Positions 23,160 through 33,175 of a DNA stretch of 64,000 nucleotides are shown piece after piece. Made by a program: the position numbers and the translations under genes. This stretch comes from Tenacibaculum maritimum NCIMB 2154 (lineage in GTDB: Bacteria > Bacteroidota > Bacteroidia > Flavobacteriales > Flavobacteriaceae). The stretch spans positions 868,001 to 932,000 of the forward strand of contig NZ_LT634361.1 of NCBI RefSeq assembly GCF_900119795.1, in the 5' to 3' direction. Within the stretch, counting starts at the first letter, position 1, and each line of letters starts with the position of its first letter. The notes beneath the pieces were generated by a model that saw nothing but the letters and a program-made list of their open reading frames with translations, was not told the DNA's origin and searched no databases.

Positions 23160-24773
23160 TTACTTTACTTTTTCACCGCTAATATAGGTAGCTATGACTT
23201 TGGTAGTTGGAATTTCAGCTTCTTTAATGGTCATGACATCCTTATCTAAAATAACGAAATCTGCTAATTTTCCTACCTCGATACTACCTTTCTCCTTTTC
23301 CTCGAAATTAGCAAAAGCATTCCATATAGTCATCCCTTTCAAGGTATTTTTTCTAGACAAAGCGTTGTTATTTTGAAAGCCGTCTTTAGGATATCCTTTT
23401 AAATCTTTTCGAATAGTAGCGGCATAAAAGGTATATAAAGGGTTTACATTTTCAATAGGGAAGTCTGTTCCTAGCGCTACTTTTCCATATTGTAGTAACA
23501 AATCTTTATAAGCATAAGCCCCTTTAACTCTTTTAATGCCTATTCGATCTTTTGCCCAATACATATCAGAAGTAGCATGAGTTGGCTGAATAGAAGGCAG
23601 TACATTTTTAAATAATGGGAAATCTTTGGTATCAACAACTTGTGCATGTTCAATTCGCCACCTTCTATTTGTATGGTTTTTAAGAACAGTATGATAGGTT
23701 TTGAGCATCACATAATTGGCAGAGTCGCCAATGGCATGGGTATTCATTTGATACATAGAATTGGCTATTTTTTTAGCCAAGGATTGCAAATCGTTATAAG
23801 AATTTACAAGAGCCCCAAAGTGCCCTTTTTTATCGGCATATTCTTTTTTTAGAGCAGCACCTCTCGATCCTAAGGCACCATCAGCATATACTTTTACAGA
23901 ACGGACATGTAGTCTATTAGTTTTAATAATCCCTTTATTAAGATAGTAATCAAGATTTTTTTTAGTATTAGAAATCATTGCGTATATGCGCATTTTTAAA
24001 TCTCCTTTTTGTTGTAAACTATCTATGAGTTCAATGACTTGCTTGCTTAATCCAGCATCATCAACAGTAGTTAGTCCTAGGTCAAAACAAATTTTTTCAG
24101 CATCTTTTAGGGCTTGAATTTGTTCTTGTTTAGAAGGAGAAGGAACTCTTATAAAGTGCATCGCATTATCTATTAAAACCCCTGTTAACGTTCCATTTTT
24201 TTTCAAAAACTCACCGCCATCAACAGTCGAATTTACGGTAATATTAGCCATGTCAATAGCAGTTTGATTTACCAGCATAGCATGCCCATCAATTCTTCGA
24301 ATGGCTACTGGGGTTGTAGGAAAGAGTTTGTCTAGTTTTTCTTTTGTAGGGAATTCTTTTATCTCCCAATCATTTTGATCCCATCCGCGCCCTGTAATAA
24401 AAGAACTCTTTTTTTCTTTTTGAAACTCAACTAGTTTTTGGAGTACTTCGTCATAGCTTTTTGTGCCTACTAAGTTTACTTTTTGTTGTTGTAAGCCTAA
24501 TCCGTAAAAATGACAATGTGCATCTATAAAACCAGGGTAAATAGGGTTGTTTTTAGCATCTATGACTTTAGGAGCATTGTATTTTTTTTGGATTTCTTTA
24601 TTGGTTCCAATAGCCATAAATTTCCCATGCTTTACAGCAAAACTCTCTGCCTTGTCAAAATTTGAATTCACAGTATAAACAGTAGCATTTACAACAATTA
24701 AATCTGCTTTTTCCTGTTGTTGGCAAGACACAAAACAAGTTAAAAAGGATAGGATATTTATGGCTTTTTTCAT
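23160..24773 (-). CDS. Amidohydrolase family lipoprotein (YtcJ-like)
   Basis: This encodes 537 residues. The signal ends LTCFVSC, giving a lipoprotein. The metal-dependent hydrolase core shows GFIDAHCHFYG, a long middle insert with RRIDGHAMLVNQTA, THAIGDSANY, RWRIEHAQVV, LGTDFPIE and the C-terminal return LADFVILDKDVM. This is the YtcJ-type branch of amidohydrolases, of uncertain substrate (amide, carbamate or cyclic imide). It ends 34 bases before the FKBP gene and begins 6 bases after DoxX, so it is one operon. A surface or periplasmic scavenging role with the M28 peptidase is plausible. Confidence 0.9.
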   Translation of the reverse strand: MKKAINILSFLTCFVSCQQQEKADLIVVNATVYTVNSNFDKAESFAVKHGKFMAIGTNKEIQKKYNAPKVIDAKNNPIYPGFIDAHCHFYGLGLQQQKVNLVGTKSYDEVLQKLVEFQKEKKSSFITGRGWDQNDWEIKEFPTKEKLDKLFPTTPVAIRRIDGHAMLVNQTAIDMANITVNSTVDGGEFLKKNGTLTGVLIDNAMHFIRVPSPSKQEQIQALKDAEKICFDLGLTTVDDAGLSKQVIELIDSLQQKGDLKMRIYAMISNTKKNLDYYLNKGIIKTNRLHVRSVKVYADGALGSRGAALKKEYADKKGHFGALVNSYNDLQSLAKKIANSMYQMNTHAIGDSANYVMLKTYHTVLKNHTNRRWRIEHAQVVDTKDFPLFKNVLPSIQPTHATSDMYWAKDRIGIKRVKGAYAYKDLLLQYGKVALGTDFPIENVNPLYTFYAATIRKDLKGYPKDGFQNNNALSRKNTLKGMTIWNAFANFEEKEKGSIEVGKLADFVILDKDVMTIKEAEIPTTKVIATYISGEKVK

Positions 24774-24779
24774 GGGTAA

Positions 24780-25148
24780 TTATTTTGATTCATTTTTGTA
24801 AAGAGCCCAGGGCCAAGCTATAAAAAGAAACTGAACAGCAATTCTTATATATGCAGCTGTTTTAGATCCGATAGCTGGATTTTCTTTAAACGCATCCCAA
24901 ATATGTAAAGGCATGAATAATAACATTAAAAGAAAGATGCCATAGGCAGCTTTTTTCTGATATCCCTTGATAAAGAGTCCTATTCCTAATAACATTTCTG
25001 CCGCTCCAGAAACATAGTTCGTAGCTAGTTTTGGAAGAAAATCAGGAATCAATCCATTGTAGAATTCAGGTTTGTAAAAATGATTAAAGCCTCCATAAAT
25101 TAAGAAAATGGCTAAAAGAATTTTTAAGATTAAAAAAAGGTATTTCAT
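24780..25148 (-). CDS. DoxX-like membrane protein
   Basis: This encodes 122 residues with four membrane helices: FLILKILLAIFLIYGGFNHF, YVSGAAEMLLGIGLF, YGIFLLMLLFMPLHIW and IRIAVQFLFIAWPWALY. The GGFNHF and PDFLP phrases are typical of DoxX/MauE-like proteins. The role of this family is poorly known (thiol-linked or quinone-related functions have been suggested). It lies 6 bases from the amidohydrolase and 68 from the M28 peptidase. Confidence 0.85.
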   Translation of the reverse strand: MKYLFLILKILLAIFLIYGGFNHFYKPEFYNGLIPDFLPKLATNYVSGAAEMLLGIGLFIKGYQKKAAYGIFLLMLLFMPLHIWDAFKENPAIGSKTAAYIRIAVQFLFIAWPWALYKNESK

Positions 25149-25216
25149 TGTGGGTAATTTTTAATAAGTATTAATATTTGTATTCATTTTTAGGGATCAC
25201 AGATTTATATGTTGTA

Positions 25217-26650
25217 TTAAGGTTTTACAGTATTGTTATGGTATAAATATTTATCCATCAAATAAACAATGCTAGCCATAGAAGCACTTCCTAGCTCTAA
25301 TTCGCGTTTATGCACTTTGTCAAAAGTATCCGTAGTGGCATGATGATAATCAAAATAGCGTTGAGAGTCAGGTCTATACCCTACTAAGGTGATATGTTCA
25401 TTCTTCAATTGACTAATATCAGGACCGCTTCCTCCCATAATAAGATCATGGAGTCCGTAAGGAGCTAGTATTTTTTTCCAACTTTGTATAAGGTGCAAAT
25501 TTTTCCGATTTGCATCAATAGAAAAACCTCTAGGGGTATGCCCTCCAGCGTCAGACTCTAAAGCACTGATATGAATTTCTCCATTTTCTTTTGCTAAGCG
25601 GGCATATTCTTTAGCACCTCGCATTCCATTTTCTTCATTCATAAAAAATACGATACGTATTGTATGATTTGGCTTAACCTTATTAGACTTAAGTAAATAG
25701 GCAACTTCTAAGGCTTGTACAATTCCTGTTCCATCATCATGAGCACCATCTCCTAAATCCCAAGAATCCAAATGTGCTCCTACAACCATAATTTTATCAG
25801 GGTATTTATTTCCTTTTATTTCACCAACAACATTAAAAGAGGGGGCATCAGGCAAGTTTTGGCAGTTTTGCTTAAAGTAAAACTTCAATTGAGGATATTC
25901 TTTTAAATGTTTACTTAAGTTTTCAGCAGCGAGAGAGCTAATAGCAGCGGCAGGAATATAAGCAGTTTTAGGAAGCTTTCCATAACTCATAGCCCCAGTA
26001 TGCGGATTATTGTTAATTCCGTTAGTCATAGAACGAACAATCACTCCTTTTGCTCCAAATTTTCCTACAGTAGCAGCTCCAGAGAAACGTTGCTTTACGC
26101 AACCTCCATAGGCTTTGAATGTTTGTATAAAGGTATTGTCAAAAGCTCCATTAAAGAAAATAATTTTACCAGCAGCACTGCTTCCTAGTTTTTCCGCTTC
26201 TTCAATATTTTTTACTTCTATGACTTCAGCATTAATACCACTTAAAGGAGTAGCTATGGAGCCACCAAGAGCACAAATAGGAACGGTTATTTTTTTATTG
26301 TTGACGATATAACTAGCTTCTTCTTTTTCACCTCTTACCCAGTGAGGAACCATGATAGGTTGTAACCATACCGAGTCTAGCCCCACTGCTTCCATTTGTT
26401 TTTTACCCCAAATTACAGCTTTTTCAGCTCCTTTAGAACCCGAAAGACGACTGCCTATATTGGTAGTTAAATCTCGTAACCATTCATAGGATTTACCTTT
26501 AGTAAGTGCAGTATTGAATAAGTGCTTTACTTGTGTGGAATCTACCTTTTCTTGGTTAGAAGAAAATAGGTTACCTACTTTTTGGGAGGTATTAGGTTTA
26601 CAAGAAACCAACCATATCCCAATGACTAGGAGTTGAAGAAGTTTGTTCAT
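25217..26650 (-). CDS. M28 family peptidase lipoprotein
   Basis: This encodes 477 residues. The signal ends IGIWLVSC (lipoprotein). A PA-like insert lies between about 130 and 250 (INAEVIEVKNIEEAEKLGSS). Zinc ligands of the M28 fold are visible: VVGAHLDSWDLGDGAHDDGT (His and Asp), FFMNEENGMRGA (Glu-Glu) and ALESDAGGHTPRG; RYFDYHHATTDTFDKV supplies the last His. It is probably an aminopeptidase or carboxypeptidase acting on peptides in the periplasm. It heads the operon and its ATG lies inside a perfect inverted repeat. Confidence 0.92.
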   Translation of the reverse strand: MNKLLQLLVIGIWLVSCKPNTSQKVGNLFSSNQEKVDSTQVKHLFNTALTKGKSYEWLRDLTTNIGSRLSGSKGAEKAVIWGKKQMEAVGLDSVWLQPIMVPHWVRGEKEEASYIVNNKKITVPICALGGSIATPLSGINAEVIEVKNIEEAEKLGSSAAGKIIFFNGAFDNTFIQTFKAYGGCVKQRFSGAATVGKFGAKGVIVRSMTNGINNNPHTGAMSYGKLPKTAYIPAAAISSLAAENLSKHLKEYPQLKFYFKQNCQNLPDAPSFNVVGEIKGNKYPDKIMVVGAHLDSWDLGDGAHDDGTGIVQALEVAYLLKSNKVKPNHTIRIVFFMNEENGMRGAKEYARLAKENGEIHISALESDAGGHTPRGFSIDANRKNLHLIQSWKKILAPYGLHDLIMGGSGPDISQLKNEHITLVGYRPDSQRYFDYHHATTDTFDKVHKRELELGSASMASIVYLMDKYLYHNNTVKP

Positions 26651-26689
26651 TTTACGTAATTTAAAGCCTTCAAAATTACGTAAAATGAA
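26646..26689 (-). promoter_or_regulatory. Perfect inverted repeat over the M28 start codon
   Basis: Arms of 17 bases (26646-26662, TTCATTTTACGTAATTT; 26673-26689) surround a 10-base spacer. The repeat covers the ATG and the leader, so it is more likely an operator or translation-controlling hairpin than a terminator. The half-site core is TTACGTAA, unlike the NrtR sites. Confidence 0.6.
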
Positions 26690-26694
26690 TGGTT

Positions 26695-28461
26695 CTAAAA
26701 ATCAAAATTCCAAGTTATTCCAGCTAAGGCTTGGAAGCCTTGTACATTGAAATTTGTATAACGTTGATAGTTACTGTTTAAGGCATTATTTACTTTAATA
26801 AAAGCAGAGAATGAATCACTAAAATAGTATCCTCCACTTAAATTGACGTCTATATAATCTTCAAGAGCGATAGGAGCAGGAACGTAAGGAAAAACGTCTT
26901 CGTAAAAAGCTCCTTTACGACCACTTGCAAAGAGTATATTAGCGTTAGCATACCATTTCTTGGTTTTGTATTTAGCAAATAACTCACCTTCAATTTCAGG
27001 TAGATTCCAAGGAGCTAATTCCTTGGTTAAGGAAAAATTATTAAATTGACCATTAGCACCAAGTATTAAATTTTTAAATACATTGTACTCTATTTCTCCA
27101 AAAAAACTAACAGTGGTAATATTGTCATAAGCAACCTTAAAAGAATTTCCATACTCATAGCCATAGAATAAAAAACCAGTATTAGAGCCAGTTCTGATTC
27201 CATTAGATTTAGAGTTGTTAGCTAAAAAGAAAGGTTTGTCTTCTTCTTTTTTGTAGCTTATTTTGGTATTATAATTAACGTCTTGAGAAAGTTTACCTCT
27301 AAATCCTCCAAAAAAGTGATAAGCTTCATTTGTTTGTAATATAGTAAGCGTTGGTGAAACAAATGGGTTGGTATTGGCAAATTCTTTATAAGTATTGGAG
27401 TGCAGGTCACCAGAAGCACCTATATATAAGTTAGCGTAGTCTTTGATAACAGGGTAAGCGACTTCTACATCAGGATACACAAGAAAAATAGATTCATTAT
27501 TATGAGTATCAACAGAAAAATATCCTTTTGCCCCTATCTTAATATCAAAATCTTCTGCAAGGAAACGATAATGTGGATTTACGCCCAAAGTAAAAAAACT
27601 ATATGTTATAGGTTGTAAATCTCTGTAAGAGTAAGCAAAATTTCCTCCTAGGAAATTTACTGAAACATTTAAGGATAGGTCATTTAAATTTCTGTGAATT
27701 CGATCAAGAGGAAACGCTAGCTTAGCCTTGAAATCGACATCAAATTCGCTACTATCTAAAACATCAGAGAAATGAGCTATGGATAGATTTCCTTCTTGAA
27801 TATAAGAATCTTCAAATACCACTTCTCCAAAAACTTTATAAGATTTATAAGTTTGTTCTTCTTCAATGGCTTCTAAAGTACCCTCCGTAAAGTTTATATT
27901 GTTAGGTAATCCGTACCAATTGTATTTATTCCGATTTATATTGAGACCAGCTTTCCAGTCAAAGTAGCGCTCTTTCCTTTTATAAAACAAGTTGAGTTTG
28001 GTATTGTAAAAGGAGCTGCTTAGTTTACTATTTTCAACAGGGTTTATGGAGAGTAGAAATTTAGCATATACTCCAAATTCATCATCGTAATAAGTTTTTC
28101 TTCGTACATAAGCTTCTAGGAGGGGAGTTGTTTTATTTCCCAAACCTAAAGAGAAGTAATTGTTGTATAGATGTTCTTTTTCCCCTAGGTCAATAGTTTT
28201 CATAGTTCCACTTTTAGGAATGAAAGTAGAAGCTACCGGAACGGAAAACATAGTATATTCTAATGCTTTTCTTTCTGTGTTTTTAGAATGCTTAATAGCA
28301 GGTTTCTTTTTTATTTTGAAAGCATCAGTAACTTTAGGCGCGTAAGAGGTTACTACATTGATGACCTCTGTTTTTATGGTATCTTTTTTTATAGAAGGTT
28401 TATCTTGCGCTATTATAAACTGACCAACAAACAAGAGTACAAATAAGATGTGTTTTTTCAT
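26695..28461 (-). CDS. TonB-receptor-like outer-membrane barrel protein
   Basis: This encodes 588 residues with a signal peptide (MKKHILFVLLFVGQFIIAQ). The segment VINVVTSYAPKVTDAFKIKK replaces a normal plug, and the rest is a chain of amphipathic strands ending in an aromatic strand (GITWNFDF). Such proteins are annotated as TonB-dependent receptors, but the plug domain is absent, so TonB gating is doubtful. It starts 5 bases after the TPR giant; the pair recurs as neighbours in this group, and they probably form an outer-membrane complex. Confidence 0.75.
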   Translation of the reverse strand: MKKHILFVLLFVGQFIIAQDKPSIKKDTIKTEVINVVTSYAPKVTDAFKIKKKPAIKHSKNTERKALEYTMFSVPVASTFIPKSGTMKTIDLGEKEHLYNNYFSLGLGNKTTPLLEAYVRRKTYYDDEFGVYAKFLLSINPVENSKLSSSFYNTKLNLFYKRKERYFDWKAGLNINRNKYNWYGLPNNINFTEGTLEAIEEEQTYKSYKVFGEVVFEDSYIQEGNLSIAHFSDVLDSSEFDVDFKAKLAFPLDRIHRNLNDLSLNVSVNFLGGNFAYSYRDLQPITYSFFTLGVNPHYRFLAEDFDIKIGAKGYFSVDTHNNESIFLVYPDVEVAYPVIKDYANLYIGASGDLHSNTYKEFANTNPFVSPTLTILQTNEAYHFFGGFRGKLSQDVNYNTKISYKKEEDKPFFLANNSKSNGIRTGSNTGFLFYGYEYGNSFKVAYDNITTVSFFGEIEYNVFKNLILGANGQFNNFSLTKELAPWNLPEIEGELFAKYKTKKWYANANILFASGRKGAFYEDVFPYVPAPIALEDYIDVNLSGGYYFSDSFSAFIKVNNALNSNYQRYTNFNVQGFQALAGITWNFDF

Positions 28462-28466
28462 TGATT

Positions 28467-31400
28467 TTAGTTTTGCTGAGGTGTTACCGATTCGTTAGTT
28501 TTGGCTTCGTTGTTTTTGATGGTACGCAATTCGTTTTTAGCTTCTCGAATTACATCTTCATACTGTGTAAAGTTTTGAATGATATTTTCTAAAATATAGG
28601 TTGCTTGGTAAGCATCTTTCAAAGCATAATAGTTTTTTGCCATAATGATATAGCTTTTAACCCCCCAGTATTTGTACATAGAATAGTTGGCAATTAAGTT
28701 TTGAATAATCTTATTGGATAATTCATATTCTTTTGTGTCATGTTTAAAAAAGGCATTATAGTATAGGCTTTCTGCTTTTAATTTGCCTACAGCTTTTTTA
28801 CCCACTTCATTAAAGTATTCTTCCGCAGTCATATAATCGTTTGTTTGGAAAGCTGCACGGGCAATAATAATTTTAGCATCTTCTTCCACAGAAGGCTCTA
28901 TTTTTCCGTTGCTTAGCACTTTTTCAGCATACTCAATAGCTTTTAGGTAATCTTTTCCTTGGTAGTATCCTTTCATTAAATTACTTAAAGCGTAAGTCAA
29001 ATTTTGAGGGTAATTAGCTTCCTGCTCTAATCGTTTTAATAAAGGCATTGCATTATTCCAATCATTTTTTTCAAGATATAGTTGCGATAATTTATTAAGA
29101 GACTCTTCGCTATATTCGCTTTTTTGTTGCGTTACAACGAATGTATAGTGAGGAATTGATTGTATAGCTTGATTGGTTTTTAGGTATAATTGAGCTAGAT
29201 GAAAATGAGCTTTCAATATATGAAGTCCATTCGGGAAAGCTTCGAGGTATTTATGGAATCCTTCAATAGCGGGAGCCGTTTTATTTTCTAAGAATTTGTT
29301 TTCAGCAGCTTCAAAAGTGGCATTGTCTAAATCGGCATTTGATACATTTATAAAATTAATGTTTTTAACCCAGTCTGCATACTCATCTACCCTTCCAAGA
29401 TCAATATATACATTACGAGCATTGGTAACGGCTTGTTTTGCTTCATTTGAATTAGGGTGATTTGCCACTACTTCCTTAAACTTAGAAAGCGCTTTTTCAG
29501 TATTGTTTTCACCGTAAAACAGCAATCCTTGACGTAGTAAAACATTGGGTACATAGCTACTTTTAGGGTGATTTGTTAACAAGTCATGATAAGCTTCTTG
29601 TGCCTTAGCGTTATTTCCAAGACTAGTATAGGTGCTTGCTAGTTGGAAGCGTGCATCATCTTTTAACTGTGAATGATCATAGTTGTTGATAACTGCCAAT
29701 AAATCATCTATTTTATTAGTATTATTACCCGCTAGTCCATTACTCATGGCTTTTTGATATTGTGCATAATCTGAACCAATGGCTCCATCTGCTATTACTT
29801 TGTCATAAGACTGAATAGCATCATTGTATTGCTTCGTAGCATAAAAAGAATCTCCTAATCTATTTGAAGCATCTCCATTTAAATCAAGATCATTTACTTT
29901 ATGATTTAAAAAGCGTTGAAAGTAATTGGTTGCTTCTTTGTATTTTTTTAATTTAAAATAAGCATAGGCAATATTATAGTCTAAATTATCAGCTTCTTCA
30001 ATAGAAGTATTTTTTAGTAATAAGAAGTTTTGCAATGCTTTTTCATACCCTCCTTGCAAATACTCAATTTCTGCATTCCAAAACAAAGCTTTGTCTCGAA
30101 TATCTTGCGCATTAGAAGTAGCAGCAATGGTAAAAAAGGTACGAGCTTTATTTAGCTTTTGTTCATTGAATAATTGAATTCCTCGATACAAAGCAACTTC
30201 ACTGGCAAAAGCTTCATTTTCTGGAGATTTATGAGATATTAAATATACCAAAGCACCTTCATAGTCTCCTTGATGTAAGTAAGAGGTAACTAGTAATTGT
30301 CTAATTTCATTAGTATTAGGTGTATTAGGGTATTTTATTAGGTATTCTTTGAGTACTTCAGGAACACTTTTGTAGGGATTTCCTTCTTCATAACTTAATT
30401 TCGCATAATTGAGAGCAGCTCCTTCTGTAACTTTTACATCAAACCTCATTTCGCTAGCATTCTTAAAGGCGTTTAAAGCTTCAGGTTTTTTGTTTAGTTT
30501 TAGATAGCATTCTCCTAAGTGGTAGTAAGCATTTTGAGCAACAATATTTTTAGCCCCAATAATTTTATTAAAATTACGAATAGCATTTTCAAAATCTCCT
30601 TGTTTATAATAAGCATAACCTAAATAATAGTAATCCGTGTTATTCCATTTTCCTTTTTTTCCTTTATATTGAGTTAGGTATGGAATAGCTTCTTTGTATT
30701 TTTTTAGATTAAAATAGCTTTCTCCAATGATTTTAGATATTTGAGATTGCTGTTTTTTGTCTGCTTTAGGAAGTATGCTTTTTCCTATTTGAATGGATTT
30801 TTCAAATTTTCCTGATTTAAAGCTAATATCCAATAAATAATAATTCGCTTTTGATTTATAGGTGGCATTGTCTGCTAAATGACTCAGATTATTTTCAGCT
30901 TCTCCAAAGTTTTCTTCTTTGTAAGCAATATATCCATAGTAGTAGCGAGCATCATTTCCGAATTGAGGATCTCCTAGTAAGGTTATAAATTTTTCTTTTG
31001 CTTTTTTCAAGTAACCAGAAGCTAGTAAAGCATAACCCATTTTAAAATTTAATACTCTACGATCTTCATTATTCAGTAAATCTTCATTTACCTTTTCGTA
31101 CCACTTTAAAGCATGAGCAGCTTTTTGGTTAGCGAAATAATAATTTCCAACATTTAAAAAAGCTTTTTCTTTTTTACTACTATAAGGATAGTTTTTGACA
31201 AAGTTAAGGACTTTTTGATTTGCATCAATTTGTTTCAGATGAATAGCAGACATGGCTTCATAATAAGCAGCATTTGCTTTGACATTTTGATTAGGCTCAG
31301 CTTCTTTTGTTATTTTTTCAAATAATTGCTGTGCTGGAGCATAGCTTTTGTTGAAAAATAATGTGACAGCTTTGTGATAATCAGTGTTTTTATGATAATC

Positions 31401-31487
31401 TATAGCAGTTGTCTGCGCTACGATATGGCTCATGAAAATGAAAGGAAAAAAGCAGAAAAAGCTCTTTTTAAAATAAATAAATTTCAT
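28467..31487 (-). CDS. Large periplasmic TPR protein
   Basis: This encodes 1006 residues with a signal peptide (FFPFIFMSHIVAQ), then TPR units almost to the end (for example YYYLGYAYYKQGDFENAIRN, AYYHLGECYLKLNKKPEALN, VLLRQGLLFYGENNTEKALS). The tail is Asn/Lys-rich. TPR arrays bind partner proteins; the downstream barrel is the obvious candidate. It is divergent from ftsE with about 126 bp between. No enzyme domain is visible. Confidence 0.9.
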   Translation of the reverse strand: MKFIYFKKSFFCFFPFIFMSHIVAQTTAIDYHKNTDYHKAVTLFFNKSYAPAQQLFEKITKEAEPNQNVKANAAYYEAMSAIHLKQIDANQKVLNFVKNYPYSSKKEKAFLNVGNYYFANQKAAHALKWYEKVNEDLLNNEDRRVLNFKMGYALLASGYLKKAKEKFITLLGDPQFGNDARYYYGYIAYKEENFGEAENNLSHLADNATYKSKANYYLLDISFKSGKFEKSIQIGKSILPKADKKQQSQISKIIGESYFNLKKYKEAIPYLTQYKGKKGKWNNTDYYYLGYAYYKQGDFENAIRNFNKIIGAKNIVAQNAYYHLGECYLKLNKKPEALNAFKNASEMRFDVKVTEGAALNYAKLSYEEGNPYKSVPEVLKEYLIKYPNTPNTNEIRQLLVTSYLHQGDYEGALVYLISHKSPENEAFASEVALYRGIQLFNEQKLNKARTFFTIAATSNAQDIRDKALFWNAEIEYLQGGYEKALQNFLLLKNTSIEEADNLDYNIAYAYFKLKKYKEATNYFQRFLNHKVNDLDLNGDASNRLGDSFYATKQYNDAIQSYDKVIADGAIGSDYAQYQKAMSNGLAGNNTNKIDDLLAVINNYDHSQLKDDARFQLASTYTSLGNNAKAQEAYHDLLTNHPKSSYVPNVLLRQGLLFYGENNTEKALSKFKEVVANHPNSNEAKQAVTNARNVYIDLGRVDEYADWVKNINFINVSNADLDNATFEAAENKFLENKTAPAIEGFHKYLEAFPNGLHILKAHFHLAQLYLKTNQAIQSIPHYTFVVTQQKSEYSEESLNKLSQLYLEKNDWNNAMPLLKRLEQEANYPQNLTYALSNLMKGYYQGKDYLKAIEYAEKVLSNGKIEPSVEEDAKIIIARAAFQTNDYMTAEEYFNEVGKKAVGKLKAESLYYNAFFKHDTKEYELSNKIIQNLIANYSMYKYWGVKSYIIMAKNYYALKDAYQATYILENIIQNFTQYEDVIREAKNELRTIKNNEAKTNESVTPQQN

Positions 31488-31613
31488 ATTTTTTGCGTTA
31501 TCTAAAAGGTATAACGTTGTTTTTTTGTTTTTGTTGAAAAAGATTGCATCAAAAATAATAAATGTTATATAATTACGTAATAAAATTTTAGTTTTGTAAG
31601 AAAGTATATCATA
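31488..31613. promoter_or_regulatory. Divergent promoter region, TPR gene and ftsE
   Basis: On the plus strand TAGTTTTG (31589-31596) fits the Bacteroidetes -7 box TANNTTTG and lies 18 bases before the ftsE ATG; a matching TTTG box upstream is not clear. A short hairpin (CGTTAT...ATAACG, 31501-31521) lies near the TPR start. Confidence 0.4.
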
Positions 31614-32300
31614 ATGGAGAAACCTGTTTTACATCTTGAAAATGCTGATATATATCAGCGAGATAGCTTAGTGTTATCAAAAGTAAATTTTACCTTGAAT
31701 AAAGGCGATTTCTATTATTTGATAGGGAAAACGGGTAGTGGTAAAAGTAGCTTATTGAAAACGCTATATGGCGATCTACGTTTGCAACGTGGGTTAGGAT
31801 CTATTGTAGGGTTTGATTTAAAAAAAATGAGAGAAAAGGATATTCCTTTCTTGAGAAGAAAGTTAGGAATTGTATTTCAGGATTTTAAATTATTAAATGA
31901 TAGAAATGTATTTGATAATTTAGAGTTTGTATTGAAAGCTACAGGGTGGAAGAACAAACAAGAAATGAAAGAGAAGATTTATGAGGTATTGGACAAGGTA
32001 GGAATGAAAGAAAAATATTATAAAAATACTTTTGAGCTTTCAGGAGGAGAACAGCAGCGTGTAGCAATAGCGCGCGCATTATTAAATGATCCTGACTTGA
32101 TTCTTGCAGACGAACCTACGGGGAATTTAGACCCTAAAACTTCACTGGAGGTAATGGAGCTATTGAATACAATTCATAAGAATGGAAAAACTATTCTAAT
32201 GGCAACTCATGATTACCAGTTGATTGTGAAATTTAAGCAACATACAATAAAATGTGAAGGGGGAGAATTGTTTGAAGTAGTTCAGCAAACGGTATCATGA
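31614..32300 (+). CDS. ftsE: Cell division ATP-binding protein FtsE
   Basis: This encodes 228 residues, usual for FtsE. Walker A is [12 protein letters not shown] (37-48), the Q-loop is in [17 protein letters not shown], the ABC signature is [15 protein letters not shown], and Walker B is [13 protein letters not shown]. FtsE works with the membrane protein FtsX at the division site to switch on cell-wall hydrolases. No ftsX lies next to it; the following gene is a glycosyltransferase overlapping by four bases (ATGA). MacB/LolD-type transport ATPases are similar, but the [13 protein letters not shown] phrase favours FtsE. Confidence 0.88.
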   Translation: MEKPVLHLENADIYQRDSLVLSKVNFTLNKGDFYYLIGKTGSGKSSLLKTLYGDLRLQRGLGSIVGFDLKKMREKDIPFLRRKLGIVFQDFKLLNDRNVFDNLEFVLKATGWKNKQEMKEKIYEVLDKVGMKEKYYKNTFELSGGEQQRVAIARALLNDPDLILADEPTGNLDPKTSLEVMELLNTIHKNGKTILMATHDYQLIVKFKQHTIKCEGGELFEVVQQTVS

Positions 32301-33175
32301 TTTCTGTTTTGATTCCAGCTTACAATTGGAATGTATATCCTTTAGTACTGGCTCTTTACAACCAACTAGAGGAAGAAGATATTCCTTTTGAAATTTTAGT
32401 AATAGATGATGCTTCTGAGTCAGAATTTCATCCTTTAAATCAAAAAATTAATAGTATTGAACATTGTAGTTTTCAGTCTTTAAAAAAGAATATTGGGAGA
32501 GGTAGTTTACGTAATTTGTTAGCTTCACAATCCGTATATGATTGGCTGTTATTTTTGGATTGTGATGTAAAACCCATTGGTAGAGGATTTGTTAAAAAAT
32601 ATATAGCGGTAGCTAAAAAAGCTAAAGGAACTGTTTTTTGTGGAGGAATAGCTTATAGAAAGGAAGATAGAAGCAAAGGAGAGTTACGTTATAATTTTGG
32701 TGTAAAGAGTGAAGAGGTTGCTTTAAGTGTAAGAGAAAAACGGCCTATTAAGTACTTTTTTACAGCAAACTTTTTTATACATAGAGATATTTTTGACAGA
32801 ATTCATTTTGAAGAATCTCTTAAAAAGTATGGGAGAGAAGATTTATTATTTGCCAGTACCTTAGAAAAGGAAGGGGTGTTTATAAAACAAATTGAAAATA
32901 GGGTATATCATTTAGGAATAGATTCTAATGAAGTTTTTACCATGAAAACGATGCAAGCTACGGAGAACCTGTTTTTTTTAGCTGATAATAAACTTGTTAA
33001 AGAAAGAGATCATTTATTGCTAAGAGTAGCATTACTGTTAAATGATTGTAAAATAGGAGTTTTTTTTGGGAAAAAACATGCTTATTTTAAAAAAAAAGCT
33101 ATTGAAAACTCATCGGTTATTTATTTGAACCTTTTGAAAATGAGTTATTTATGTTTTTTGTTTAATAGGAAGTAA
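32297..33175 (+). CDS. Family 2 glycosyltransferase
   Basis: This encodes 292 residues. The GT-A start is [19 protein letters not shown], followed by LVIDDASES and the DxD-like LLFLDCDVKP; KKYGREDLLFASTLEKEG gives the acceptor-side acids. There are no membrane helices, so it is a cytoplasmic transferase for surface polysaccharide or lipid-linked sugar. Its ATG overlaps the ftsE stop, so it is co-expressed with ftsE. Confidence 0.88.
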   Translation: MISVLIPAYNWNVYPLVLALYNQLEEEDIPFEILVIDDASESEFHPLNQKINSIEHCSFQSLKKNIGRGSLRNLLASQSVYDWLLFLDCDVKPIGRGFVKKYIAVAKKAKGTVFCGGIAYRKEDRSKGELRYNFGVKSEEVALSVREKRPIKYFFTANFFIHRDIFDRIHFEESLKKYGREDLLFASTLEKEGVFIKQIENRVYHLGIDSNEVFTMKTMQATENLFFLADNKLVKERDHLLLRVALLLNDCKIGVFFGKKHAYFKKKAIENSSVIYLNLLKMSYLCFLFNRK

